Notes: generated from the sequence alone by a model not told the origin. DNA of 64,000 nucleotides from Bradyrhizobium sp. NFR13 (GCF_900114605.1 NZ_FOTP01000002.1:496001-560000), one strand, 5' to 3'; counted from the stretch's first letter, positions 16,390-26,129 are shown. Numbers and translations are program-made.

Positions 16390-16797
16390 TTACGGCTGGC
16401 GAAGCCATGTAATGAACTGCTCGACATCAGCCCGGTCGTATCCGAGCAATTCGCCAATCATGCGTTCCAGATCCGGGCGCCGCCCCGGCAGCAAGGTGAG
16501 ATAGAGGCTCTGTACCATGAGCATCGCCGGAATGCGCCATGCCTCTTGGGCGTCGGCATAGAGTACGTAACGCGTGGAAAGTTCTCTGCCGTTTAAAAGC
16601 GTATACTTCTCAATCTTCTCGGCTTTGACGAAGCGCCCATTCGCCACGAACTCATCGAAGCGAGGGTCGGGATAGTCCGCGTATTTTTCACTGCCTTCGA
16701 ACACAAACATGCTGAGATGCTTCTGCCCGGCGATCATCAGATCGAATTCGCGTCCTTCATGAGGTCCTACATAAGACGGCGCTTCTTCCGACATCAC
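16390..16797 (-). CDS. hypothetical protein downstream of recJ
   Basis: A 135-residue soluble protein with no motif I recognise. It has a mixed alpha/beta look, with stretches such as GREFDLMIAGQKHLSMFVFE and a C-terminal part RPDLERMIGELLGYDRADVE that looks helical. The start MMSEEAPS begins one base after the recJ stop, so the gene is very likely translated from the recJ message. Whether it is functionally tied to RecJ is not shown. Confidence 0.7.
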   Translation of the reverse strand: MMSEEAPSYVGPHEGREFDLMIAGQKHLSMFVFEGSEKYADYPDPRFDEFVANGRFVKAEKIEKYTLLNGRELSTRYVLYADAQEAWRIPAMLMVQSLYLTLLPGRRPDLERMIGELLGYDRADVEQFITWLRQP

Positions 16798-16798
16798 G

Positions 16799-18637
16799 CT
16801 ACCTGATCATCTTCGGCCCGGGATCGGGCGCGGCCACGTCGATCACGCGCATCTGCACGCGCTCGGCACCCTGCCAGCGATCGACGGTCAGCGAGCCCGC
16901 TACGTGGACAGGCTGACCGCGCAACTCCTGCAACGCGTTGCCGAGCTTCTGCCCCACTGAACGAAACGCGATGCCGTTGACGATGGCGCCGTCCGACGCC
17001 TTGAAGCGCAGCCGCAGATGCGCCTGCCCGACTTCATCGACATAGACGAGCTGATGCGCCGGCAGCGCAATCACCGGCTCGGGATTGGCCTGCCCGAACG
17101 GGCCGGCGCGATTGAGCGTATTGACGAGATCCGTCGTCACACCGCGCGCAGTGACGGCGCCGTCTATGAACAGCTCCTTCTCGTTGCGCGACTTGCCGAC
17201 GTCGGCAGCCAGCGCGCTTTCGATATAGGCCCGGAATTCGCCGAGACGTTCCTTGCGCAGCGTGACACCGGCGGCCATGGCATGCCCGCCACCTTTCATC
17301 AGAAGCCCATCGGCAACGGCTTGCCGCACGGCTTTGCCGAGATCGACGCCGGAGATCGAGCGGCCAGACCCCGTACCGATTCCGCCGGGCTCCAGCGCAA
17401 TCGCGAAAGCGGGCCGCGCGAATTTTTCCTTGAGCCGGGATGCGACAAGCCCGACCACGCCCGGATGCCAGCCTTCGCTGGCCGTCACGATCACCGAGCC
17501 TTTGTCTTCCAGCCCGAGTGACGCCAGCGCCTCCGCTTCGGCCTGCGCTTCCGCGGCCTGCTCGATCACGCGTCGTTCGATGTTCAGCCGATCAAGTTCG
17601 GCAGCGATCTTCGCAGCCTCGGAAATATCACCTTCAAGCAGCAGCCGCACGCCCAAATCGGCGCGCCCGATACGGCCGCCGGCATTGATGCGCGGCCCCA
17701 GCATGAAGCCGAGATGCCACGCTTCCGGCGGACCGTTCAAACGCGCCACATCCATCAGTGCGGTGTGGCCGATGTGATCGCGGCGGCGCAATGCGATGAG
17801 ACCCTTGGCGACGAAGGCGCGGTTCAGGCCGATCAGCGGTGCCACATCGGCCACGGTGCCCAGGGCCACGTGATGCAGCATGCCGAGCAGATCCGGCTCC
17901 GGCATCTCGGCGGTCCAGAAGCCGCGCTTGCGCAATTCGCGATTGACCGCGACCAGCGTGATCAGCACGAGGCCGACGGCGGCGAGATGACCAAGGCCGG
18001 AAATATCGTCGAGCCGGTTGGGATTCACCACGGCATCGACGTCAGGTAGTTCCTCGCCGGTCTGATGGTGATCGATGACGACCACGGACATGCCGAGCTT
18101 CTTGGCCTCAGCCAGCGGCTCAAAACTGGTCGTGCCGCAATCGACAGTCACGAGCAGCGTCGCGCCCTTGCCGGCCAGCATCCTGATGGCATCCACATTG
18201 GGGCCGTAGCCCTCGAAGATGCGATCGGGAATGTGGATCTGCGGATCGAGTCCGCAATGGCGGAGGTGCCAGGCCAGCAGCGCCGACGACGTCGCGCCAT
18301 CGACGTCGTAGTCGCCAAAGATTGCCACTTTCTCCCGGCGCTGTGCGGCATCCGCGAGGCGCTTCGCCGCTGCTTCCATCTGCGTGATGGTGAACGGGTC
18401 CGGCATCAGCTTGCGGATGGTGGGATCGAGGAAGTCTTCGACCGCGTCGAGTTCGATATTGCGGCCAGCGATGACCCGCGCCAGCATTTCCGGCAATTGA
18501 AAACGTTGCACCATGGCCAGCGCCCGCGCCGCCCCGCGCTGATCCACCCGGTCGCGCCAGATCCGCCCGGTGGCGGATTCGGTAACGCCGAGAAAGGCCT
18601 GCTGGGATTCGACGGGAATGATGGTCGGTGGCGTCAT
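16799..18637 (-). CDS. recJ: single-stranded-DNA-specific exonuclease RecJ
   Basis: A 612-residue 5'-3' single-strand exonuclease for recombination and mismatch repair. The DHH phosphoesterase core has motif I DYDVDG (109-114) and the DHH motif in VVIDHHQTG (Asp189, His190, His191), then the DHHA1 domain with GGGHAMAAG and a C-terminal OB-like domain. The start at 18637 (MTPPTIIP) is chosen by family length; an in-frame ATG at 18673 adds 12 residues. It belongs to a minus-strand run after glpX, GNAT and HAD genes, and is followed by a one-base gap to a hypothetical gene. Confidence 0.95.
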   Translation of the reverse strand: MTPPTIIPVESQQAFLGVTESATGRIWRDRVDQRGAARALAMVQRFQLPEMLARVIAGRNIELDAVEDFLDPTIRKLMPDPFTITQMEAAAKRLADAAQRREKVAIFGDYDVDGATSSALLAWHLRHCGLDPQIHIPDRIFEGYGPNVDAIRMLAGKGATLLVTVDCGTTSFEPLAEAKKLGMSVVVIDHHQTGEELPDVDAVVNPNRLDDISGLGHLAAVGLVLITLVAVNRELRKRGFWTAEMPEPDLLGMLHHVALGTVADVAPLIGLNRAFVAKGLIALRRRDHIGHTALMDVARLNGPPEAWHLGFMLGPRINAGGRIGRADLGVRLLLEGDISEAAKIAAELDRLNIERRVIEQAAEAQAEAEALASLGLEDKGSVIVTASEGWHPGVVGLVASRLKEKFARPAFAIALEPGGIGTGSGRSISGVDLGKAVRQAVADGLLMKGGGHAMAAGVTLRKERLGEFRAYIESALAADVGKSRNEKELFIDGAVTARGVTTDLVNTLNRAGPFGQANPEPVIALPAHQLVYVDEVGQAHLRLRFKASDGAIVNGIAFRSVGQKLGNALQELRGQPVHVAGSLTVDRWQGAERVQMRVIDVAAPDPGPKMIR

Positions 18638-18685
18638 GGCATCAGCAATAGGCCGCGCAGCCGCTTTCGGCAAATCCCAAGCCGG

Positions 18686-19405
18686 TCAGCAGCCCATCCG
18701 CTTCGCCAGATCGTTGAAGTCGTCGGCCACCACGTCCCACGGGCCCTCGGCCTTGAAGTCGCGGTTCTGGTGCGGGCCGTATTCAGTGACCCGCGGCACG
18801 AAGGCAGTCTTGAGGCCGAATTTGTGTGCGGCATCGAGATCGCTGTTATGGGCGGCGACCATCATGACTTCCGCAGGCCTCAGATTGAGCAGTGCGGCGG
18901 CGCCGAGATAGGCCTGCGGATCGGGCTTGTAGTGTTCGAACAGTTCCGCGCTCATGATCAGGTCCCATGGCAGGCCGGCGAATTTCGCCATGTTGGTCAG
19001 CAGCGCGACATTGCCGTTCGACAACGGGCTGATGACGTATTTTGTCTTCAGCCTGGTCAAGCCGCTCACCGAATCCGCCCACGGATGCAGCCGGTGCCAG
19101 CCGAGTGTCATGTAATGCAGATCGTTGTCCGAGAGCCCTTTGATGCCGAACTTGGCGACCAACACATCGAGTGACTGCCGATGCAGCGTGTCGAGCTTGA
19201 CGAAGCCGCGCTCGGGATGATGGCGCACGACATCCATCGACGGCATATAGGCCTGCCGCCAGGCATCGACGAGCGCGGTCCAGTCAGCCGTGATGCCGCG
19301 CGCTTTGCCGAACGCGGTACAGTCAGCAATCAGGCTGGAACGCCAATCAACCACGGTGCCGAACACGTCGAACACCAGAGCCTTGACGTTATCGGTCTCG
19401 CTCAT
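18686..19405 (-). CDS. haloacid dehalogenase type II (HAD family)
   Basis: A 239-residue HAD-superfamily hydrolase of the (S)-2-haloacid dehalogenase type. The nucleophile is Asp13 in VFDVFGTVVDW, a wording typical of type II dehalogenases; motif II is in ISPLSNGNVALL, and the lysine of HYKPDPQAY plus AAHNSDLDAAHKFGLKTAFV form motifs III and IV. Activity on haloacids is likely but not proven; many family members act on other substrates. It lies just upstream of recJ on the same strand. Confidence 0.88.
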   Translation of the reverse strand: MSETDNVKALVFDVFGTVVDWRSSLIADCTAFGKARGITADWTALVDAWRQAYMPSMDVVRHHPERGFVKLDTLHRQSLDVLVAKFGIKGLSDNDLHYMTLGWHRLHPWADSVSGLTRLKTKYVISPLSNGNVALLTNMAKFAGLPWDLIMSAELFEHYKPDPQAYLGAAALLNLRPAEVMMVAAHNSDLDAAHKFGLKTAFVPRVTEYGPHQNRDFKAEGPWDVVADDFNDLAKRMGC

Positions 19406-19483
19406 GGTCTCATCCCCATTTATTTTCTTGGTTTTTAGTTCGAATAATCCGAGCGCGTGTTGGCGCGCTCAGATTGCCTTTAG

Positions 19484-19936
19484 TTAGAGTATCTTCCGGT
19501 ACTGCATAAATCCGGAATTATCCGCGACCTGGTCGTAGAGAATTCTGGCCTGCGCATTCTCGTTCTGGGTCAGCCAATGCACGCGGCTGCAGCCATCGGC
19601 CTTGGCCTTTGCATAAACTGCTTCGATCAAAGCGCGGCCAACGCCAAGTCCCCGCGCGCTGTTGTCGACGAACAGATCCTGCAGATAGCAGTAATTGCCC
19701 GGTGTCCAGGATGAGCGGTGATAAAGGAACTGCACGATACCGGTGAGCTTGCCGTCCACATACGCGCCCAGCAGGAACATCTGCTCATTGGCGTCGTGGA
19801 AACGCTTCCACGCCGTATCGGTCGCGGCCTGTGGCAGCGTCGCCTTGTAGAACGTCAGATAGCCCTGCCAGAGCGGCTCCCAGGCAGCCCGCTCATCGGG
19901 GCCGACCGGGCGGATGTCAACATTCGCCTTCGCCAT
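19484..19936 (-). CDS. GNAT family N-acetyltransferase
   Basis: A 150-residue acetyltransferase of the GNAT fold. The acetyl-CoA-binding motif A is visible as LFVDNSARGLGVGRALIEAV (R/Q-x-x-G-x-G/A), and motif B follows in VHWLTQNENAQARILYDQVA. The substrate is unknown. Its gene starts 10 bases after the glpX stop, so it is probably co-transcribed with glpX. Confidence 0.88.
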   Translation of the reverse strand: MAKANVDIRPVGPDERAAWEPLWQGYLTFYKATLPQAATDTAWKRFHDANEQMFLLGAYVDGKLTGIVQFLYHRSSWTPGNYCYLQDLFVDNSARGLGVGRALIEAVYAKAKADGCSRVHWLTQNENAQARILYDQVADNSGFMQYRKIL

Positions 19937-19946
19937 GTGACCGAAC

Positions 19947-20945
19947 TCAATCCAGGTGGAATTTTTCGAGCTGGCGATGCTCGCCCTTGATGATGCGCAC
20001 CGTGCCAGTTACCGAACGCATCACGATGGTCTCGGTCTCAATGACGTCGCCGCGGAACTTGACGCCCGACAGCAATGCACCGTCGGTGACACCGGTGGCG
20101 GCAAACAGGCAGTCGCCCTTCGCCATGTCCTCGATGCCATAGATCATCTTGGGGTCGGTGACGCCCATCTTTGCCGCACGCTCGCGCTTCTCCTCGGTAT
20201 CGAGGATCAATCGGGTCTGCATCTGCCCTCCGATGCAGCGCAGTGCTGCGGCCGCCAGCACACCTTCCGGAGCGCCGCCAATGCCAAGATAGATGTCGAT
20301 GCCAGATTTGGCGGGATCGGTGGTGTGGATGACGCCGGCGACGTCGCCGTCTGGAATGAGACGCAGCGCCGCACCGGTCGAGCGGATCGCTGCAATCAAT
20401 GCTTCGTGCCGCGGCCGTTCGAGCACCAAGGCCGTAATCTCCGACACCGGCACGCCCTTGGCCTTTGCGAGACGCTTGATGTTTTCCTCGGGCGACGCAT
20501 CGATATTGATCACGTTCTTGTCGTAACCGGGGCCGATCGCGATCTTGTCCATATAGACGTCGGGCGCGTGCAGCAGCGTGCCGCCATCGGCCATCGCCAT
20601 GGTAGCAATCGAGCCCGGCATGTCCTTGGCGCACAGCGTCGTGCCTTCCAGCGGGTCGACGGCAATGTCGACCTTCGGGCCGGCATTGATGCCGACCTTC
20701 TCGCCGATATAGAGCATCGGCGCTTCGTCGCGCTCGCCCTCGCCGATCACGATGGTGCCATCGATCGGCATCTTGTTGAGTTCGCGGCGCATCGCATCGA
20801 CCGCTGCCTGATCGGCCGCCTTCTCCTGCCCATGACCACGCAGCCGCGCAGCCGACACCGCCGCGCGCTCGGTCACGCGAACGATCTCCAGCGTCAGAAT
20901 GCGCTCGAGCAGTTGCTGCGGCGGGACGGTAATATGGGTCGACAT
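19947..20945 (-). CDS. glpX: class II fructose-1,6-bisphosphatase
   Basis: A 332-residue GlpX-type phosphatase converting fructose 1,6-bisphosphate to fructose 6-phosphate in gluconeogenesis (and, in phototrophs, the Calvin cycle, where a bifunctional sedoheptulose bisphosphatase role is also known). Family blocks are GTIVIGEGERDEAPMLYIGE and the lithium-sensitive phosphatase motif DIAVDPLEGTTLCA. Length and start are typical. The order hom, glpX, recJ on one strand is familiar from other Bradyrhizobium-related genomes. Confidence 0.95.
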   Translation of the reverse strand: MSTHITVPPQQLLERILTLEIVRVTERAAVSAARLRGHGQEKAADQAAVDAMRRELNKMPIDGTIVIGEGERDEAPMLYIGEKVGINAGPKVDIAVDPLEGTTLCAKDMPGSIATMAMADGGTLLHAPDVYMDKIAIGPGYDKNVINIDASPEENIKRLAKAKGVPVSEITALVLERPRHEALIAAIRSTGAALRLIPDGDVAGVIHTTDPAKSGIDIYLGIGGAPEGVLAAAALRCIGGQMQTRLILDTEEKRERAAKMGVTDPKMIYGIEDMAKGDCLFAATGVTDGALLSGVKFRGDVIETETIVMRSVTGTVRIIKGEHRQLEKFHLD

Positions 20946-21018
20946 CGGCTGGCTCCTTCTACGGCGGGTCTGACGACCCTAGGGATCGATGATCCCATAC
21001 AACTCTCAACGCGTGGAT

Positions 21019-22341
21019 TTAGTTCTTCTCGATCCGGATAACCTGCGGCTTTCCCGATATCACCTTGTCGCTCTGCACGGCCTGGAGGGCGCGGCGCATC
21101 GCGTCTTCAGTGGTCGCATAGGTGATCAGGATAACAGGCACAGGTGACGATTTCGCGCTCTTGCCGACCGGCTCGATGCCGCCATTGGGATGGCGCTGCA
21201 CGATCGACTCCAGCGAGATCTTCTGTTCGGCCAGACGCGTCGCGATGCGCGCCGCCGTACCGGCGAGATCGCGCGCCATCAGGCGGATATAATAACCACC
21301 TTCATGGCGTTCCATCGGCGCCTTGGTGGTGGTCCTGAGTTTCTCAACCGGCCGTCCGAACGGCAACGTGCGCACATGACGTGCGACGTCCGCGATATCA
21401 GCGAGAACAGCAGAGGCCGTCGCAGCACCACCGGCGCCCGGACCGACCAGCGTGATCGGCGCGATGCCGGCACCGTCGACGGTGACGGCGTTGGTGACGC
21501 CCATGACCTGCGCAATAGAGGATGACAGCGGCACCATGGTTGGATGCACGCGCTGTTCGATGCCCGTCGCAGTACGCATGGCAACGCCCAGCAGCTTCAC
21601 GCGATAGCCAAGCTCTGCAGCGGCACGCAGGTCTTCAGCCGCAATCGACGAGATACCCTCGACCGACACTGCGCTCTGCGCGACCTTGGTCCCGAATGCG
21701 AGGCTGGCGAGAATGGCCAGCTTCTGCGCGGTGTCATGGCCATCGACGTCGAAGGACGGCTCGGCCTCGGCGTAGCCAAGCCGCTGCGCGTCTTTAAGGC
21801 ATTCCTCGAAGGACAAGCCCTCCAGCTCCATCCGTGACAGTATGTAGTTGCAGGTGCCGTTGAGAATACCGTAGACGCGATTGATATCAGTGCCGGCGAG
21901 ACCTTCGCGGATGGTCTTGATGATCGGAATGGCGCCGGCGACGGCGGCCTCGTAGTTCAGCGCGCCGCCGTGCTTCTCGGCCGATGCGGCCAGCTTCAGG
22001 CCATGCTTGGCGATCAGCGCCTTGTTTGCAGTGACGACCGACTTACCGGCGCCCAGCGCCGCCTCAATCGATGACAGTGCGGGATCACCAACGCCGCCCA
22101 TCAGTTCGACGAAGCACTCGACATCCGGATGCTGCGCCACCGCAAGCGGGTCTTTCATCCAGTCGATGCCGCGCAGATCGACACCGCGCTTCTTGGTCTT
22201 GGAGCGCGCGGTGACAGCAACCACCTTGACGCCACGACCGCAGCGCGCGGCCAAAATCGAGTTCTGCTGTTCGATGAGACGGACGACCTCGGCACCAACG
22301 GTGCCGAGTCCCGCGATACCCACTTTGAGGGGTGCGACCAT
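21019..22341 (-). CDS. hom: homoserine dehydrogenase
   Basis: A 440-residue enzyme reducing aspartate semialdehyde to homoserine, the branch toward threonine and methionine. The NAD(P)-binding Rossmann motif GLGTVGAEV is at 11-19; the catalytic domain carries NGTCNYILSRM and YAEAEPSFDVDGHDTAQKLA; the C-terminal ~90 residues form an ACT domain (YYIRLMARDLAGTAARIATR), implying feedback control, usually by threonine. It follows the alaC-like aminotransferase with 76 bases between them, occupied by a palindromic repeat. Confidence 0.96.
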   Translation of the reverse strand: MVAPLKVGIAGLGTVGAEVVRLIEQQNSILAARCGRGVKVVAVTARSKTKKRGVDLRGIDWMKDPLAVAQHPDVECFVELMGGVGDPALSSIEAALGAGKSVVTANKALIAKHGLKLAASAEKHGGALNYEAAVAGAIPIIKTIREGLAGTDINRVYGILNGTCNYILSRMELEGLSFEECLKDAQRLGYAEAEPSFDVDGHDTAQKLAILASLAFGTKVAQSAVSVEGISSIAAEDLRAAAELGYRVKLLGVAMRTATGIEQRVHPTMVPLSSSIAQVMGVTNAVTVDGAGIAPITLVGPGAGGAATASAVLADIADVARHVRTLPFGRPVEKLRTTTKAPMERHEGGYYIRLMARDLAGTAARIATRLAEQKISLESIVQRHPNGGIEPVGKSAKSSPVPVILITYATTEDAMRRALQAVQSDKVISGKPQVIRIEKN

Positions 22342-22384
22342 TAAGCTTCAGACCTGTCGGAATTCTTGTTGAGCGATGACCGGT

Positions 22385-22409
22385 CCGAAAACCGGGTACC
22401 GGTTTTCGG
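22385..22409. repeat. intergenic palindromic element (RPE-like)
   Basis: CCGAAAACCGG, three bases, then CCGGTTTTCGG: an 11-bp perfect stem, flanked by GACCGGT on the left and GGATCACGC on the right. The wording CCGAAAACCGG...TTTTCGGGATCA is that of short palindromic elements scattered between genes in Bradyrhizobium-related genomes. It sits between the aminotransferase and hom genes and may be carried in their transcript. Confidence 0.7.
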
Positions 22410-22417
22410 GATCACGC

Positions 22418-23638
22418 CTATCGCCGGTTGGCGAGAGGAACTACGTTGTGCAACGTTTCGAGACCGCTTTCAAGGAAGCGGCGGATGCCGCGGGCAGCCT
22501 GGCGAATGCGCTGTTCATTCTCGACCATCGCGATGCGGACGTAACCTTCACCATGCTCGCCGAAGGCGACGCCGGGAGATACTACGACACCGGACTTTTC
22601 AACGAGAAGCGTTGCAAACTGCATGCTGCCCACTTCGCGGAATTTCTCCGGCAGCGGCGCCCAGGCAAACATCGACGCCGAGGGCGGCGGAATGTCCCAG
22701 CCGGCACGGCCGAAGGATTCCACCATCGCATCGCGGCGCTTGCGATAGACATCGCGCATCTCGCGAATGCAGTCGTCCGGCCCGTTCAGCGCGGCAGTCG
22801 CCGCGACCTGTACGGGCGTGAACGCGCCGTAGTCCAGATAGGATTTCACCCGCGTCAGCGCGGCGATGATACGTTCATTGCCGACCGCAAAGCCCATGCG
22901 CCAGCCAGCCATCGAGAAGGTCTTCGACATCGAGGTGAATTCGACAGTGACGTCCATCGCACCCGGTACCTGCAGCACCGAGGGCGGCGGGTTTTTGTCA
23001 TCAAAATAGACCTCTGCATAAGCGAGGTCCGAAAGAATGTAGATCTCGTGCTTCTTCGCGAAGGCCACGAGGTCTTTGTAGAAATCGAGGCTCGCCACCT
23101 GCGCCGTCGGGTTCGACGGATAGCAGACGATCAACGCGATCGGTTTCGGGATCGAATGGATGATGGCGCGCTCGACGGCAGCGAAAAAGTCCGGCGTCGG
23201 CTCGGACGGCACCGAGCGGATCACGCCGCCAGCCATCAGGAAGCCGAAGGCATGGATCGGGTAGCTTGGATTCGGGCACAGCACGACGTCGCCGGGCGCG
23301 GTGATCGCCTGGGCGACGTTGGCGAAGCCTTCCTTGGAGCCCAGCGTCGCCACGACCTGAGTGTCGGGATTGAGCTTCACGCCAAAGCGGCGCTCGTAAT
23401 AGCCGGCCTGGGCCTTGCGCAGGCCGGTGATGCCTTTTGAGGCCGAGTAACGATCGGTACGCGGCTTGCCCAGGGTCTCCTTGAGCTTCTCGATCACATG
23501 CGGCGGGGTCGCCAGATCCGGATTGCCCATGCCGAGGTCGATGATATCGGCGCCAGCGTTCCGCGCGGCGGCCTTGGCCCGGTTGACCTGTTCGAACACA
23601 TAGGGCGGCAATCGACGGATGCGGTAGAATTCTTCCAT
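22418..23638 (-). CDS. alaC: PLP aminotransferase, AlaC/DapL-like
   Basis: A 406-residue class I/II aminotransferase. MEEFYRIRRLPPYVFEQVN and DIIDLGMGNPDLATPPHVIE at the N-terminus and GYYERRFGVKLNP are typical of the group usually annotated as glutamate-pyruvate aminotransferase AlaC, related to LL-diaminopimelate aminotransferase. PLP is bound by the lysine of SMSKTFSMAGWR, with the Asn of YPSNPTAQ as ring partner. Making alanine from pyruvate is the likely role. It is transcribed toward hom, in keeping with an amino acid biosynthesis unit. The exact substrate cannot be read from sequence. Confidence 0.85.
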   Translation of the reverse strand: MEEFYRIRRLPPYVFEQVNRAKAAARNAGADIIDLGMGNPDLATPPHVIEKLKETLGKPRTDRYSASKGITGLRKAQAGYYERRFGVKLNPDTQVVATLGSKEGFANVAQAITAPGDVVLCPNPSYPIHAFGFLMAGGVIRSVPSEPTPDFFAAVERAIIHSIPKPIALIVCYPSNPTAQVASLDFYKDLVAFAKKHEIYILSDLAYAEVYFDDKNPPPSVLQVPGAMDVTVEFTSMSKTFSMAGWRMGFAVGNERIIAALTRVKSYLDYGAFTPVQVAATAALNGPDDCIREMRDVYRKRRDAMVESFGRAGWDIPPPSASMFAWAPLPEKFREVGSMQFATLLVEKSGVVVSPGVAFGEHGEGYVRIAMVENEQRIRQAARGIRRFLESGLETLHNVVPLANRR

Positions 23639-23731
23639 GGGATCGGGCTCCAGAACCGCTTCAGCATGCGGTTGAATCGTTTCTTTTTATCACGGAAGCC
23701 CGGTGACACCAGTCACGACGGGCAGTTTTGA

Positions 23732-24052
23732 CTATTTGGCCGCCGGTTTGGCCGGCAGCACGACGGCCTGGCGATCGCGGGCGGCCGTCAGTTCAGCCTG
23801 CATCTTGGCCTGATCCGCCGGCGCCATGGCGGTGCCTTCGCGGGTGGTCGGCAGGTCGTGAACCGGCAAATAGGTACCCACCTCGGCCGGACGCGCCGGA
23901 GCGCCTGCGGGTGTGCCCACCATGGGCATGTCGGCGATGGTCGAGGCGCAGCCGCCAAGAGGCAAGCCAAGGCCAAGCCCCAGCACGGCGGCGGTTGCCG
24001 CTGCCCGCGCCCCGCGACCATCGATCACCCTGAATGTGCCCTTACGCGTCAC
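23732..24052 (-). CDS. small lipoprotein
   Basis: A 106-residue lipoprotein. The signal segment AATAAVLGLGLGLPLGGC ends in a lipobox LGGC with Cys35. The mature chain is short and polar, with a low-complexity proline and alanine content (GTPAGAPARPAEVG) and a C-terminal helix (DQAKMQAELTAARDRQ). I do not recognise a domain. It ends 93 bases upstream of the aminotransferase start on the same strand. Confidence 0.75.
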   Translation of the reverse strand: MTRKGTFRVIDGRGARAAATAAVLGLGLGLPLGGCASTIADMPMVGTPAGAPARPAEVGTYLPVHDLPTTREGTAMAPADQAKMQAELTAARDRQAVVLPAKPAAK

Positions 24053-24293
24053 GCCACAACCTACATCGCATTAGAATCGATTTCATCCCATCGCAGCGCA
24101 CCATCCGACCAATCTGGTCACAAACGATTAACGCCGGGAGAACAGGATAGAGGCTTGGATCTTCAATATGACCGAAGCAAGACCTTTGACGCGGTGCAGC
24201 ACATCGAATCCTGCGGCAAGCCGCGAACTGTGCCATCATTGATTTGCGTGGTGACGTACCGTTGCCCGACTGGAATGAAGCTGTTGTTGCGCC

Positions 24294-26129
24294 ATGACCG
24301 AAGTTGCCACCGACGCCAAAGCTGCTGAAAACAAAACCTCGGGCGACAAGACCGACAAGCCGTTCAATCCCGAAGCTTTTGCGCTCAACATGGCCAAGGC
24401 GATGGAGAATGGCGGCAAGGCGCTGGCCGCCTATTTGCAGCCACGCCAGACCGGCGAGACCGTCGATAAGCCGCCGAGCGAACTGACGGAGCTCATCAAG
24501 ACATTCAGCATCGTGGCCAATTACTGGCTGTCCGACGACAAGCGGGCCGCCGAATTGCAGATGAAACTCGGCAAGGCCTATCTTGACCTCTGGGGCTCCG
24601 CGATGCGCCGGATGGTCGGCGAAGCCGGCTCGCCTGCTATCGAGGCACCGCCGCGCGACAAGCGCTTCAGCGATCCCGAGTGGAAATCGAACCAGTTCTT
24701 CGATTTCGTCATGCAAGCCTATCTACTCACGACGCAATGGGCCCACGACCTCGTCAAGAATGCCGAGGGGCTCGACGCGCATACCCGTAAGAAGGCGGAG
24801 TTCTACGTCCAGCAGATCACCAATGCGATGGCCCCGTCGAACTTCGTGCTGACCAATCCGGAAGTGCTGCGCGAGACGGTGATGTCGAACGGCAGCAACC
24901 TGATGCGCGGCATGACCATGCTGGCCGAGGACATCGAGGCCGGCAAAGGCTCGCTGCGCATTCGCCAGTCCGACCCGAAGAATCTCGAAGTCGGCGTCAA
25001 CATGGCGACGACGCCGGGCAAGGTGATTTTCCAGAACGAGGTGATGCAGCTGATCCAGTATCAGCCGGCAACCGAGAACGTGCTGCGCACGCCGCTGCTG
25101 ATCGTGCCGCCCTGGATCAACAAGTTCTACATCCTAGATCTCAAGCCCGAGAAATCCTTCATCAAGTGGGCCGTCGATCAGGGCGTCTCGGTGTTCGTAA
25201 TCTCCTGGGTCAATCCCGACAAGCGCCTCGGCGCCAAGACCTTCGACGATTACATGAAGGAAGGCCCGCTGACCGCGATGGACGTCATCGAGCAGGTCAC
25301 CGGCGAGATGACGGTCCACACCATCGGCTATTGCGTCGGCGGCACCCTGCTCGCCTCGACGCTGGCTTGGCTCGCCGAGAAACGCCGCGTCCGCGTGGCA
25401 TCGGCGACGTTCCTGGCCGCGCAAGTCGACTTCACCCATGCCGGCGACCTCATGGTCTTCGTCGATGAGGATCAGATTTCGGCGCTGGAAAAGGACATGC
25501 AGGCGGCGGGTGTACTGGAAGGCAGCAAGATGGCCATGGCCTTCAATATGCTGCGCTCGAACGACCTGATCTGGTCCTACGTGGTCAACAACTACCTCAA
25601 GGGCAAGCCGCCTTCGGCCTTCGATCTGCTGCACTGGAATTCGGATGCGACGCGGATGCCGGCGGCGAACCACTCGTTCTATCTGCGCAACTGCTATCTC
25701 GAGAACAAGCTCTCGACCGGCAACATGATCCTCGACAACACCCGGCTCGATCTCTCCAAGGTCAAGGTACCCGTCTACAATCTCGCCACCCGCGAGGATC
25801 ACATCGCGCCGGCGCAATCGGTGCTGTACGGTTCGCAATTCTTCGGCGGCCCGGTGAAATATGTGCTGTCCGGCTCCGGCCATATCGCCGGCGTGGTCAA
25901 TCCACCGGCCTCCGGCAAGTACCAGTACTGGACCAACGACAACGCCCACGCCACCGATCTCGCCGACTGGATGAAGACCGCGCAGGAACATGCTGGCTCG
26001 TGGTGGCCGAACTGGCGTGAATGGCTTGCCGGCATCGATGGCGAGGAGGTTCCGGCCCGCCAGGTCGGCACCGACGCCTTCCCCGCGCTGGAAGACGCCC
26101 CCGGCAGTTATGTGCGGGTGCGGGCGTAA
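24294..26129 (+). CDS. phaC: class I poly(3-hydroxyalkanoate) synthase
   Basis: A 611-residue polymerase making polyhydroxybutyrate from (R)-3-hydroxybutyryl-CoA on granule surfaces. It has the N-terminal PhaC domain and an alpha/beta-hydrolase core; the lipase-like box is GYCVGG with catalytic Cys347, the catalytic Asp is in ATREDHIAP and the His in GSGHIAGVVNPP. Length fits class I. No phaR, phaE, phaA or phaB lies beside it. An ATG at 24294 is used; a long antisense frame exists on the other strand but is a shadow. Confidence 0.96.
   Translation: MTEVATDAKAAENKTSGDKTDKPFNPEAFALNMAKAMENGGKALAAYLQPRQTGETVDKPPSELTELIKTFSIVANYWLSDDKRAAELQMKLGKAYLDLWGSAMRRMVGEAGSPAIEAPPRDKRFSDPEWKSNQFFDFVMQAYLLTTQWAHDLVKNAEGLDAHTRKKAEFYVQQITNAMAPSNFVLTNPEVLRETVMSNGSNLMRGMTMLAEDIEAGKGSLRIRQSDPKNLEVGVNMATTPGKVIFQNEVMQLIQYQPATENVLRTPLLIVPPWINKFYILDLKPEKSFIKWAVDQGVSVFVISWVNPDKRLGAKTFDDYMKEGPLTAMDVIEQVTGEMTVHTIGYCVGGTLLASTLAWLAEKRRVRVASATFLAAQVDFTHAGDLMVFVDEDQISALEKDMQAAGVLEGSKMAMAFNMLRSNDLIWSYVVNNYLKGKPPSAFDLLHWNSDATRMPAANHSFYLRNCYLENKLSTGNMILDNTRLDLSKVKVPVYNLATREDHIAPAQSVLYGSQFFGGPVKYVLSGSGHIAGVVNPPASGKYQYWTNDNAHATDLADWMKTAQEHAGSWWPNWREWLAGIDGEEVPARQVGTDAFPALEDAPGSYVRVRA

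Noticed and set aside
24042-24716. Long minus-strand frame overlapping the phaC start, and a further one (25134-26165) across its 3' half
   Set aside because: Both lie fully against phaC, whose catalytic motifs and length are complete; GC-rich coding sequence gives such antisense frames by codon bias, and neither has a ribosome site or motif.
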